A stretch of 64,000 nucleotides of DNA from Catonella morbi ATCC 51271 (GTDB lineage Bacteria; Bacillota; Clostridia; Lachnospirales; Lachnospiraceae). The stretch lies in NCBI RefSeq assembly GCF_000160035.2, contig NZ_KI535370.1, forward strand, positions 307,717 through 371,716, read 5' to 3'. A program made the position numbers and the translations under genes. The notes beneath the pieces are model-generated. The model was not told where the DNA came from. It made no database searches and was given only the letters and a program-made list of their open reading frames with translations. Of the stretch, positions 44,606 through 52,300 are shown piece by piece (within the stretch, counting starts at the first letter, position 1; each line of letters begins with the position of its first letter).

Positions 44606-45610
44606 CTATTCACCATTAATAAGGCTGTGTTCAATGTATACCGTACCGGGATTCTTACCATTTTTAATTATATCCATGAGTAATCTCATACCTTCATATC
44701 CTTTTTTTATGATATTCTGATCTATAGTTGGTATCTTAGGTTTTATATAGTTTAATAATTGTATACCGTCAAAACCTGTAACAAAAAAGTCTTCTCCTAC
44801 TCTATAACTCAATTCTTCTATACATCTTACTGTAGCTATTGCCATAAGATCACTCATACATATAAAAGTTCTTCCTCTACTCTTTCCGTATTTTCCTATA
44901 TATTCCCGAACAGTAGTATAAGCTAACTCTTCGTCATACTTGCAGTCTAATATATCAATATTATCTTTTGATATAGATTTTTCTTTTACTGCTGTCTTAA
45001 ACCCTTTATAGCGGTCTATAGTAACTTCTGCCTCATCCTTTCCTTTTACCAAAACCAGTTTTTTATATCCCTTTTCTATAGCATATAAAGTTATTTCTTT
45101 GAACGCTTTTACGTCATCCGTAAGCACAGATGCTGCCATATTCCCTTCAAGCCTAATATCTATACCAACACAAGGTATCTCATTATTTTTGACTTCTTCA
45201 ATATATTTGTCTCCCAGCTTAAGACCTGTTAAAATTACTCCAGACAAACTGTATTGCTCACAAAAATCTTTTAGGCTTAATTGTCTTTGAATTTCTGATG
45301 AAATTCCATACATTGCTATCATCATATCTTTTCCTTGAATATATGAATTCAAGCCTTTCAGCACATTTCCTGTAAACTCATCCATAGGACTGTTGGAACC
45401 AAGTCCTGATATTAGTATTGCAACATTTTCTTTTTTCTTTAACGAAAGATTTCTTGCGCTCTGGCTAGGCCTATAACCTAGCTTAGATGCCATATCCATT
45501 ATCCGCTTTCTTGTATCTTCATTAACATCGTCATAACCATTCAAGGCTCTAGACACTGTGCTGACAGAGACCCCTGCCTCTTTTGCTACATCTCTGATAG
45601 ATATCAACAC
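44606..45610 (-). CDS. LacI-family transcriptional regulator
   Basis: This 334-residue repressor has an N-terminal LacI helix-turn-helix with hinge (residues about 3-60; ISIRDVAKEAGVSVSTVSRALNG, RPSQSARNLS) and a periplasmic-binding-protein-like sugar domain. The start is GTG (45610), with AGGAG six bases away. It lies 83 bases before the sugar-importer/GH31 operon on the same strand and is its probable local regulator. A perfect palindrome with central CG just downstream of its own promoter indicates autoregulation. I see no matching palindrome before the importer operon, which may instead be read through from this gene. Confidence 0.92.
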   Translation of the reverse strand: MLISIRDVAKEAGVSVSTVSRALNGYDDVNEDTRKRIMDMASKLGYRPSQSARNLSLKKKENVAILISGLGSNSPMDEFTGNVLKGLNSYIQGKDMMIAMYGISSEIQRQLSLKDFCEQYSLSGVILTGLKLGDKYIEEVKNNEIPCVGIDIRLEGNMAASVLTDDVKAFKEITLYAIEKGYKKLVLVKGKDEAEVTIDRYKGFKTAVKEKSISKDNIDILDCKYDEELAYTTVREYIGKYGKSRGRTFICMSDLMAIATVRCIEELSYRVGEDFFVTGFDGIQLLNYIKPKIPTIDQNIIKKGYEGMRLLMDIIKNGKNPGTVYIEHSLINGE

Positions 45611-45631
45611 TAATCACTCCTACTTTATTTT

Positions 45632-45681
45632 CAAAAACGTTTTTGTAAATTTATAATACAATATTTTTATATTATGGTCAA
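45632..45681 (-). promoter_or_regulatory. Promoter and LacI-type operator of the regulator gene
   Basis: TTGACC (45676-45681), 17 bases, TATTAT (45653-45658) form the promoter. The perfect 14-bp palindrome CAAAAACGTTTTTG (45632-45645), with the CG centre usual for LacI operators, covers the start of transcription. Confidence 0.75.
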
Positions 45682-45830
45682 TATATTTTTATTATACATC
45701 ATATTTTTGGATATTTTGCCATTTTTAATTCATATTTTTTAGTGAAAATGCATAAAAGTTTTTTAGTAGTTTCACTGAGACCGAACATCCATTCAAAGCT
45801 ATGATATCAGCAAAAATCTCTTATAAAAAC

Positions 45831-45960
45831 GTGTGTGCTTGCACACACGTCGTGCGCGAACTGTGCCACAGGGCAAACTTCCCTACCACTAGCTGCGCAT
45901 CCCTCGGAGAGATTTTAATTTAATAGGAAATTTCGAAGAAATTTCCTATTAAATTAAAAA
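45831..45960. repeat. 130-bp intergenic repeat, copy 3
   Basis: Same element as 26470-26598 and 33032-33160, same orientation. The GTGTGTGC-TT-GCACACAC palindrome is intact, the core is variant (GTGCCACAGGGCAAACTTCC), and the terminal inverted repeat (AATAGGAAATTT / AAATTTCCTATT) is perfect. It abuts the terminator of the secreted GH-A-like gene. The rest of 45611-46014 is the LacI promoter and AT-rich sequence. Confidence 0.85.
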
Positions 45961-45982
45961 GGCAAGTGATACAACACTCGCC
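45961..45982 (-). terminator. Terminator of the secreted GH-A-like gene
   Basis: GGCGAGTG and CACTTGCC pair around a six-base loop, with a T run on the minus strand that merges with the 130-bp repeat. Confidence 0.8.
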
Positions 45983-46014
45983 TTTTATCTTTATTATTTA
46001 TTTTCTTTACTAAG

Positions 46015-46911
46015 TTATTGAATTTTTGTATCCATCTGCTTAAAAGCATCATAAACCGCTTTATAGACTTTATTGTTTTTCATCGGAATGCAGTCCAATA
46101 CATAATTCCACCAAAAATAGCCACCTATGTAGTTTTTTGTGTATTTCGGCATTGAATAGTATTGGTTAAACATCTTTATCTTACTCTTATCTGTTGCAGT
46201 TTTGGCAGTATTCCCACACTCTCCTATACCTATCTTTGATTTCGGAAAAAGCTTTCCGAATTTGTTAAATACGCTTTTCCAATCCGGCTCGTAACCTTCG
46301 TTATCATCCTCATAGTAACTTATAAAAGCATAATCCAGATTCTTCCTTAATTTTTTGGGTATATATGTCTTTATCCATTTCATCATATCTCTTTGATAAT
46401 CCGGGTTTTCATAGTAAAAGGTTACTGCCGTCTTCCCACCTTTAGCCTTAATTACATCATATACCGCCATAATCTTGTCTGCAACCAGGGAATTGTCCTG
46501 CTTTATCCATTCTTCGCCGTTTACTTCATTTCCTATTTCCCAAATATCCACATATTTACCCAGATATTTATATGAATCCTTAAATCGTTTCTTATAGCTG
46601 TCAACATCTTCATACAGGTTCATTTCATAGGAATCTACAGGCTCTGCCATAACGTCTGCTATCTTGTGTATTTCCTTAAATATTTTAACATATTCCTTCG
46701 GCTCAGTATCCTTTGACATTACTATCCTTGCAGTCGGTCTTGTTTTTAGTTTTTTCAGGGATGAAACAACTTCTTTAAGCGAAACTCTCTCATACCAGCT
46801 ATCGTCTATAGTTAAACCGTATATTTTATCATTTGACTGAGCATAAGCAACTACATTAAATGATGAAATTGCAAAAATTACAAAGACTGTTAAGATAAAT
46901 TTTAATCTCAT
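46015..46911 (-). CDS. Secreted clan GH-A-like protein
   Basis: This 298-residue protein has a signal peptide (residues 1-24, ending AYA-QS). A TIM-barrel-like sequence carries a Glu in WEIGNEVNGEEW (Glu129) and a second Glu in IGIGECGN (Glu231). That is the acid/base and nucleophile arrangement of clan GH-A glycosidases. I cannot name the family; GH5, GH39 or GH53-like are possibilities, and a non-catalytic relative is also possible. The start at 46911 is chosen for its GGAGG site and signal peptide; the frame extends upstream without a site. The gene is monocistronic with its own terminator. Confidence 0.65.
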   Translation of the reverse strand: MRLKFILTVFVIFAISSFNVVAYAQSNDKIYGLTIDDSWYERVSLKEVVSSLKKLKTRPTARIVMSKDTEPKEYVKIFKEIHKIADVMAEPVDSYEMNLYEDVDSYKKRFKDSYKYLGKYVDIWEIGNEVNGEEWIKQDNSLVADKIMAVYDVIKAKGGKTAVTFYYENPDYQRDMMKWIKTYIPKKLRKNLDYAFISYYEDDNEGYEPDWKSVFNKFGKLFPKSKIGIGECGNTAKTATDKSKIKMFNQYYSMPKYTKNYIGGYFWWNYVLDCIPMKNNKVYKAVYDAFKQMDTKIQ

Positions 46912-47141
46912 TTCCTGTCCTCCTGTTAAAGTGCATATAAATTTCGAGTTTTCTGCCCGGAATGTCGCGTTTTTTACACCCACTTCTTTTTTACCACATT
47001 TTATAAAGTTATTCAATCATTTCTCAACCTAATGATACAGTGTCAAAATATAAAAAGGGATATTTTGCTTTTACGCTGAAGATTATACAACTCCTATGAA
47101 GGGTATACGAATGGATTATGGACATTAATAAAAGATATATA

Positions 47142-48584
47142 TCATAATTGAACGTTCAAAAATTTTACAATCTCCTCTTCGTTCCCTCTAACATTGATTT
47201 TTCTGTGTCCATTCTGTGACATAAGGTAAGCCGTATTACAGGTTTTAAATAACAATTCCAAATCATGTGTAATAAGAATAACCGGAGTTGTCTTTGTTCT
47301 TTCCTCTATAATAGATGAAACCTGTGACATCCTTTTATAATCAAGTCCTGCAGTCGGTTCATCCAAGATTATAAGTTTTGATTCTTTCAACATGGAGATG
47401 AGGAGTGCAAGTCTCTGCTTTTCTCCACCTGACAGGTCATGCGGGTTCATTGTTCTTTTATCCCATAATTCAAGATGAATTAAGTATTTTTTTACCTTAT
47501 CCAAATATTCTCTGTCTGCTTCTTTTTCTCTCGGTATCAGTTCTTTTTCAACTGTTTCATAAAAGAACATATTTCTGCAGTTTTGTAAGCTTGCAGCAGT
47601 ATATCTGAGTCTTTCCCTGTCTGATATCGCGTAAGATACTTCACCTCTTTTAATAGGCAAAAGCCCCATCAGCTCTTTGGCCATAGTGGTTTTACCTATT
47701 CCATTCTCACCTATTACCGCCATACACTCTCCTCTGTTTAAGGAGAATTCTGCTAAATCATTAAGTTTATAGCTTTTATTCTTAACCGACAGGTCATTTA
47801 CCCTTACAAGGACTTCTTCACCTGCTTCGGCTGCTTCACTTGTAAGTTCCGAATAGTCAAAGCACCTGAGCATGTTCTCTTTTCGAATACTCTCATTCAA
47901 ATCTTCAGGTAAAAATATATTTTCAAGATGTCCTGCTTTAAGAAGAATAAGCCTATCAATTATATCTTTCAGGTAGAATAGCCTATGTTCTGCTATAATA
48001 ATGGTTTTACCCTGTTCTTTAAGTTTCTTCAGTACGCTTCTCATATCTTCGATTGAAGTAAAATCTAAATTTGCAGTCGGCTCATCAAGTATGATTATAT
48101 CACTGTCATACACCAAAGTTGAAGCAATCGCTACCTTTTGTTTTTGTCCTCCGGAAAGCTCTCTTAATTTTCTCCCTTTAAGCGATACTATATCAAGCTG
48201 TTCCATGGCAGAATTCACCCGTTCAAGCAAAACAGAACGCTCTAATCCCGTATTTTCACCAACCAACGCTATTTCGTTTTCAACTTCATTTGAGAAAAAC
48301 TGATCATCGGGATTTTGAAATACATTACCGATATATTTGGCAAGCTCTCCAGCTTTATATTCAACTGTCGATTTGCCTAAGATCTTTATTTCTCCTGTCA
48401 GCTTCCCCTCGTAAACTTGCGGAATCAAACCATTAAGCAGTCTGATCAATGTAGTTTTTCCCGAGCCCGAAAGACCTGCTATAACTACTGTCTCTCCCTT
48501 TTCAACAGTAAAATTCACATTCTCCAAAATAATTTTATCAGCATAAGAGAATCTGTTTATACTTATTTCTACAACTTTTCCCAT
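47142..48584 (-). CDS. ECF transporter double ATPase (fused EcfA pair)
   Basis: This 480-residue cytosolic protein contains two ABC domains in tandem. The first (about 1-230) has GLSGSGKTT, LSGGQKQKVAIAST and IIILDEPTANLD. The second (about 260-470) has GENGIGKTT, LSGGEKQRLALLIS and LIILDEPTAGLD. The fusion supplies both ATPase halves of an energy-coupling-factor importer, a common arrangement in MptD-type systems. It overlaps the EcfT gene by 16 bases, so translation is coupled. The vitamin or metabolite imported is determined by the 49252-49857 subunit and is unknown. Confidence 0.93.
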   Translation of the reverse strand: MGKVVEISINRFSYADKIILENVNFTVEKGETVVIAGLSGSGKTTLIRLLNGLIPQVYEGKLTGEIKILGKSTVEYKAGELAKYIGNVFQNPDDQFFSNEVENEIALVGENTGLERSVLLERVNSAMEQLDIVSLKGRKLRELSGGQKQKVAIASTLVYDSDIIILDEPTANLDFTSIEDMRSVLKKLKEQGKTIIIAEHRLFYLKDIIDRLILLKAGHLENIFLPEDLNESIRKENMLRCFDYSELTSEAAEAGEEVLVRVNDLSVKNKSYKLNDLAEFSLNRGECMAVIGENGIGKTTMAKELMGLLPIKRGEVSYAISDRERLRYTAASLQNCRNMFFYETVEKELIPREKEADREYLDKVKKYLIHLELWDKRTMNPHDLSGGEKQRLALLISMLKESKLIILDEPTAGLDYKRMSQVSSIIEERTKTTPVILITHDLELLFKTCNTAYLMSQNGHRKINVRGNEEEIVKFLNVQL

Positions 48585-49252
48585 ACCGTTATCCCTATAA
48601 ACACCATTCCTGCCATAATAACTGCATAATCACGCCATGTTAACGATAAGTCAATATACGAAGTTTTCTCACAATCAAATTCGATTCCTTTTGTTATCAG
48701 CGAACAGGTTAAAATATTAGCTGTGTCAAATGCTTTGTAAATCAGGGGGACCAGATACATTTCAAAGCTTTGCAACGGTTTTAGTATATTGAAAGAAATA
48801 TTTCTAACCTTTAACCCTTCCTTGATTTCCTTTAGATAATTTCTGTATTCAGGTATGAATCGAATAAATATTGACACTCCCACACAGAGATTGTTCGGAA
48901 GTTTAAGTTTTCTCAGTGAGGCTATGATTTCCGAAGTATTAAATTCTGTTATAATACCTACTAAAATCCACAGAGGAAACAGCTTAACCACAATAAGAGC
49001 CATTGTATAAACAGAACCTATCCAACCACTCAAGGTCAAAAAGTTCATTATCCTGATTAGAGCAAACAATAACATATATGCAGTAATAAAAGAAAACGTT
49101 TTCTTTCTGTTTACAAAAAAAAGTAATATAAAACTGAATAAAGTCATAACCCAATATACAAGCATCTCACTAAAAAATAAGATACTTGTATATATAATCA
49201 TAAGAACTCCTATTGTTATTGGTTTTAAGAACAGGCGATTTTCAAAATTCAT
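48569..49252 (-). CDS. ECF transporter transmembrane subunit EcfT
   Basis: This 227-residue membrane protein has about five hydrophobic segments (residues about 10-115 and near 205-225). A charged cytoplasmic helical region (FIRFIPEYRNYLKEIKEGLKVRNISF) corresponds to the EcfT coupling helices. It joins the substrate subunit to the ATPases. Its ATG overlaps the stop of the S-component gene by one base and its end overlaps the ATPase gene by 16. Confidence 0.92.
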   Translation of the reverse strand: MNFENRLFLKPITIGVLMIIYTSILFFSEMLVYWVMTLFSFILLFFVNRKKTFSFITAYMLLFALIRIMNFLTLSGWIGSVYTMALIVVKLFPLWILVGIITEFNTSEIIASLRKLKLPNNLCVGVSIFIRFIPEYRNYLKEIKEGLKVRNISFNILKPLQSFEMYLVPLIYKAFDTANILTCSLITKGIEFDCEKTSYIDLSLTWRDYAVIMAGMVFIGITVWEKL

Positions 49253-49857
49253 TATGATAAAATGCTCCTTTTATCACCGGTTTTATCAAAAAATTTTTTA
49301 TAAATATATTTTCCGAATAATGTTCCAAGTACGGCTGCAATAATTTCTATACTTAATATCACCGCCATATTCATAGGATTAAAAAAGGTATCTCTTACGC
49401 TCTGAGCTGCCTCAAGTGTAAATAGATTAGGAAAAGTTTTTACCAACCCTTCTACACCCAAAACCAGGATGAAAAAAAATCCATGCAATGAATATATCAG
49501 TTGGGATATAACATAAGAAAGACTCAGCCTTCCCATATTTATGTAGTTATCCGCCTTACCTACAAGGAACTCTCCTACAATTCCCGACACAGCCATTATA
49601 GGAAGCATTGGAATGAACCCCATAATGGAATAAATTATTCCTGATAGAAAATAGTATATAAATATTGCACCTCTTTTAGGAATCTTATTACACATAACAA
49701 AATAAACAGGAGCGCATAAGAAGCTTCCTATAGAAACATGAACGAAAACTCCGTAAGCACCAAATAACTGTGTAGCCATTCCCGAAGCCATACTAATAAC
49801 AAAACCAACTACCCCAAGCAGACTGACAATAATAAAATCTTTAAGTTTTAACTTCAT
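49252..49857 (-). CDS. MptD-family ECF substrate-binding (S) component
   Basis: This 201-residue membrane protein has about five to six TM segments and the MptD-family pattern (GFVISMASGMATQLFGAYGVFVHVSIGSFLCAPVYFVMCNKIPKRGA). It confers substrate specificity. The substrate of MptD-type components is not established to my knowledge. The start at 49857 is chosen for the AGGAGAGG site just upstream. A longer frame begins inside the predicted promoter. It is the first gene of the ECF operon, behind an operator that is matched at the divergent esterase promoter. Confidence 0.88.
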   Translation of the reverse strand: MKLKLKDFIIVSLLGVVGFVISMASGMATQLFGAYGVFVHVSIGSFLCAPVYFVMCNKIPKRGAIFIYYFLSGIIYSIMGFIPMLPIMAVSGIVGEFLVGKADNYINMGRLSLSYVISQLIYSLHGFFFILVLGVEGLVKTFPNLFTLEAAQSVRDTFFNPMNMAVILSIEIIAAVLGTLFGKYIYKKFFDKTGDKRSILS

Positions 49858-49891
49858 TTGTTTTTCCTCTCCTTCATTTATTAATAAAAAC

Positions 49892-49920
49892 ATGTTAGCT
49901 CAGACTAACCCATAAGTCAA
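49892..49920 (-). promoter_or_regulatory. ECF operon promoter with operator O1
   Basis: TTGACT (49915-49920), 17 bases, TAACAT (49892-49897). The inverted repeat GTTAGCTCAGACTAAC (49894-49909) covers the -10 and part of the spacer, a repressor position. Confidence 0.7.
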
Positions 49921-49932
49921 GGGAATTTTTTC

Positions 49933-49992
49933 TTGACTTTTCAGGCATTTTTTTATAAAGTTAAACCAAACATAAAGTTAGCATTGTCTAAC
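49933..49992 (+). promoter_or_regulatory. Esterase promoter with operator O2
   Basis: TTGACT (49933-49938), 17 bases, TAAAGT (49956-49961), then the inverted repeat GTTAGCATTGTCTAAC (49977-49992) just after the expected start. It has the same GTTAG-N6-CTAAC form as O1. Confidence 0.65.
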
Positions 49993-50040
49993 CCACATTG
50001 TCACTGAATTTACTCACAATGTATCTGAAAGGTGAAGAGA

Positions 50041-51468
50041 ATGAGTCAATTAAAACAAACGGAGTTAGGTACTTTTATCTGCAAAGATGAATATATAGAC
50101 GGAATCAAAATTCAAAGCTTCTTAGGGATTCCATATGCAAAATCTGAGCGATTCGGTATGCCTGAAATGACAGATACATATCGGGAATCTCCTGCAAATT
50201 ACGGTATAGGCCTGCGCTTTCCGCAAAACGATGTCCCACCGTTTCTTAACCTGTTTCTTAAAAATCCTATGATGCGTAAAGAAATATTAACAGACAGTGA
50301 TAAAACCGATGAAAATGCTTTTGTCTTAAATATTTGGACAAATGATACCCCAAAAAAGAAACCTGTTCTGGTATTCATTCATGGAGGCGGGTTTACCTAC
50401 GGTTCCGGCACAACACCTCTTTACAACGGCAGGTATCTCGCAGCAAAAGACATAGTCGTGGTAACCATAAACTATCGTCTGTCCGAGCCCGGCTTCATTC
50501 CTGTAAAAATAAACGGAAACCTCTCTGTGAACCGGGGTTTTTTTGATCAACAATGCGCCTTAAAATGGGTACGCAAGAATATTGATTATTTCGGTGGCGA
50601 TAACTCAAATATTACTCTTATGGGACAATCTGCAGGCGGTCTCTCTGTTTCCACCCATATGATGAGTGAGGAAAGCTCCAAATATTTTGATAAACTCATT
50701 GTATGCTCTGCGGGAGCAAATGATTGTATGACCTTAGAGCAGGCAGAAAAAATAGCATATTTCTTTCTTAAACATAATCATATTTCCGGGTTTGACCGAT
50801 TACTTTCCCTGTCATGGAAAAAGCTGATTCGTCTAAAAATGCCCCTGACAGTATTATCCACACCTGTCATAGACGGTATACTCCTTAAAGATGATGCAAA
50901 AAATATAATGAAAGCAGGAAGCTTCTCTCCAAAGCCGGTTATGTTAGGTGCTACAGGTGATGAATTAAAAATGGTTAACAACAAGTCCTGGTATAAGGGG
51001 CTTGGTATTGCTGTCAAAGAACCCGATTTTCTTGAAAAATGTCTCAAACAATACGGAGAACCCGGAGTCAGCCTTGCTGATGAACTAAAAAAACAGTATC
51101 CTTCTTTAGTAGAAATGCAGTTTAAAATGATGGAAATGCCTTTCCATGCTACTGCCCTGCGAGAGCTAAAACAGTACTCGGCTAAAGCTCCTTGTTACGG
51201 CTATCGTATGAATTTTGTGCCAAATGTCTGGAACGGACTTAGAGGCGCATATCATTGTGCTGAACTTCCGTTTATTTTCGGGACTATTAAGGATGTAGAC
51301 TATACCGTTACTCCCGAAAATATAAAGCAGATGGAAATTCTTCAAAATGACTGGGTTGCTTTTATTAAACAGGGTAGCGTTCCGGGACGGGATATATTCG
51401 GAGATACCGGTAAAATTACTCTTTATGAGAGTACGCAAGCCTTAAGCATAGACTTTCCTCAAACGTAA
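50041..51468 (+). CDS. Type-B carboxylesterase (PnbA-like)
   Basis: This 475-residue cytosolic alpha/beta-hydrolase has the oxyanion-hole motif FIHGGGFTYGSG and the nucleophile elbow LMGQSAGG with Ser197. The family's NIWTNDTPKKKPVLVFIHGGG opening is also present. It hydrolyses ester bonds of unknown physiological substrates. The start at 50041 (ATG) is preferred over GTG at 50032 because AGGTGAAGAG is correctly spaced from the ATG. It is divergent from the ECF importer and shares the operator form, so both are probably controlled by the same missing regulator, for example to use an imported or exported ester. Confidence 0.9.
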   Translation: MSQLKQTELGTFICKDEYIDGIKIQSFLGIPYAKSERFGMPEMTDTYRESPANYGIGLRFPQNDVPPFLNLFLKNPMMRKEILTDSDKTDENAFVLNIWTNDTPKKKPVLVFIHGGGFTYGSGTTPLYNGRYLAAKDIVVVTINYRLSEPGFIPVKINGNLSVNRGFFDQQCALKWVRKNIDYFGGDNSNITLMGQSAGGLSVSTHMMSEESSKYFDKLIVCSAGANDCMTLEQAEKIAYFFLKHNHISGFDRLLSLSWKKLIRLKMPLTVLSTPVIDGILLKDDAKNIMKAGSFSPKPVMLGATGDELKMVNNKSWYKGLGIAVKEPDFLEKCLKQYGEPGVSLADELKKQYPSLVEMQFKMMEMPFHATALRELKQYSAKAPCYGYRMNFVPNVWNGLRGAYHCAELPFIFGTIKDVDYTVTPENIKQMEILQNDWVAFIKQGSVPGRDIFGDTGKITLYESTQALSIDFPQT

Positions 51469-51547
51469 AACAATCGAAAGTCTTCAAGACACCGGGATTT
51501 TTACTAAAATTTCCAAAAATTTCATGCAGGGGAGAGATGATAATTTT

Positions 51548-52138
51548 CTAGCCTAACACTTCCTTTACCCTCCTCTGTAATTCCGGAACTACCTCTTCCT
51601 CAAACCAAGGATTTTTTCTCTGCCAGAAAAAGTTCAAGGGACTTGGGTGTACTATGGTGAAATAATCCGGCAGATATTCCCTATAATTTTTTACTGTTTC
51701 TGTCAGATTTTTCCCCATTTTACTACCCAGGTAATATTTCATTGAATAAGCTCCTATAAGTATTGTAAGGCTTACTTTAGGCATCAATGCTAAAATTTCT
51801 TTATGATACTCCTTAGCAATAAAGCTTCTTGGCGGCAAGTCTCCCGTCTTTCCTTTACCGGGAAAATAAAAATCCATCGGCATAATTGCTATCTTCTCAG
51901 AGTAAAAGGTATCCCTGTCAATTCCCATCCATTGTATCAGTTTCTCTCCCGACTTGTCATTAAAAGGAATCAGGCTATCCTCTACTTTTTTGCCCGGAGC
52001 CTGCCCTACGATAAGGATACGGGCTTTCGGACTAATTTGGAAAATAGGCGGTATCCCACGTTCTGTATAACTTTTATTTCTCGGATCTTCCTTAAGTTTT
52101 TTAATTATTTTATCAAGTTTTATATTTTTTTCCATCAT
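51548..52138 (-). CDS. Uracil-DNA glycosylase-family protein
   Basis: This 196-residue cytosolic protein has the superfamily fold. Residues about 35-60 (ARILIVGQAPGKKVEDSLIPFNDKSGEKL) resemble the GQDPY-like motif I region with Ala in place of Asp. HPSPLNFFWQRKNPWF near 160 is the motif II (HPSP) segment. This combination is typical of the short UDG-like proteins related to UdgX or family 4/5, but no Fe-S cysteines are seen. Activity on uracil is likely but the specificity is not proven. It is co-directional with the AlbA-domain gene, about 160 bases away. Confidence 0.82.
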   Translation of the reverse strand: MMEKNIKLDKIIKKLKEDPRNKSYTERGIPPIFQISPKARILIVGQAPGKKVEDSLIPFNDKSGEKLIQWMGIDRDTFYSEKIAIMPMDFYFPGKGKTGDLPPRSFIAKEYHKEILALMPKVSLTILIGAYSMKYYLGSKMGKNLTETVKNYREYLPDYFTIVHPSPLNFFWQRKNPWFEEEVVPELQRRVKEVLG

Positions 52139-52300
52139 TTTGCCCCGTTATTCTTTCATTGTTTTCATGTAAGGACTTTGAACCCGGCAATTTATATACT
52201 TCTTAAAATCCAAACTTTAACTTCTTAGCCTTAATTCAGGCAGAGCCTTTTATTTTTTTGTGTGGAGGATGAGTATATAAATAACATTTTCTCACCCTAT

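Noticed and set aside
46912-47016. N-terminal extension of the secreted GH-A-like protein
   Set aside because: It would place a polar segment before the signal peptide, and GGAGG precedes the internal ATG at 46911.
52160-52180. T-arm-like sequence (CCGGGTTCAAAGTCC on the minus strand)
   Set aside because: No D-arm, anticodon arm or acceptor pairing around it, so it is most likely chance.
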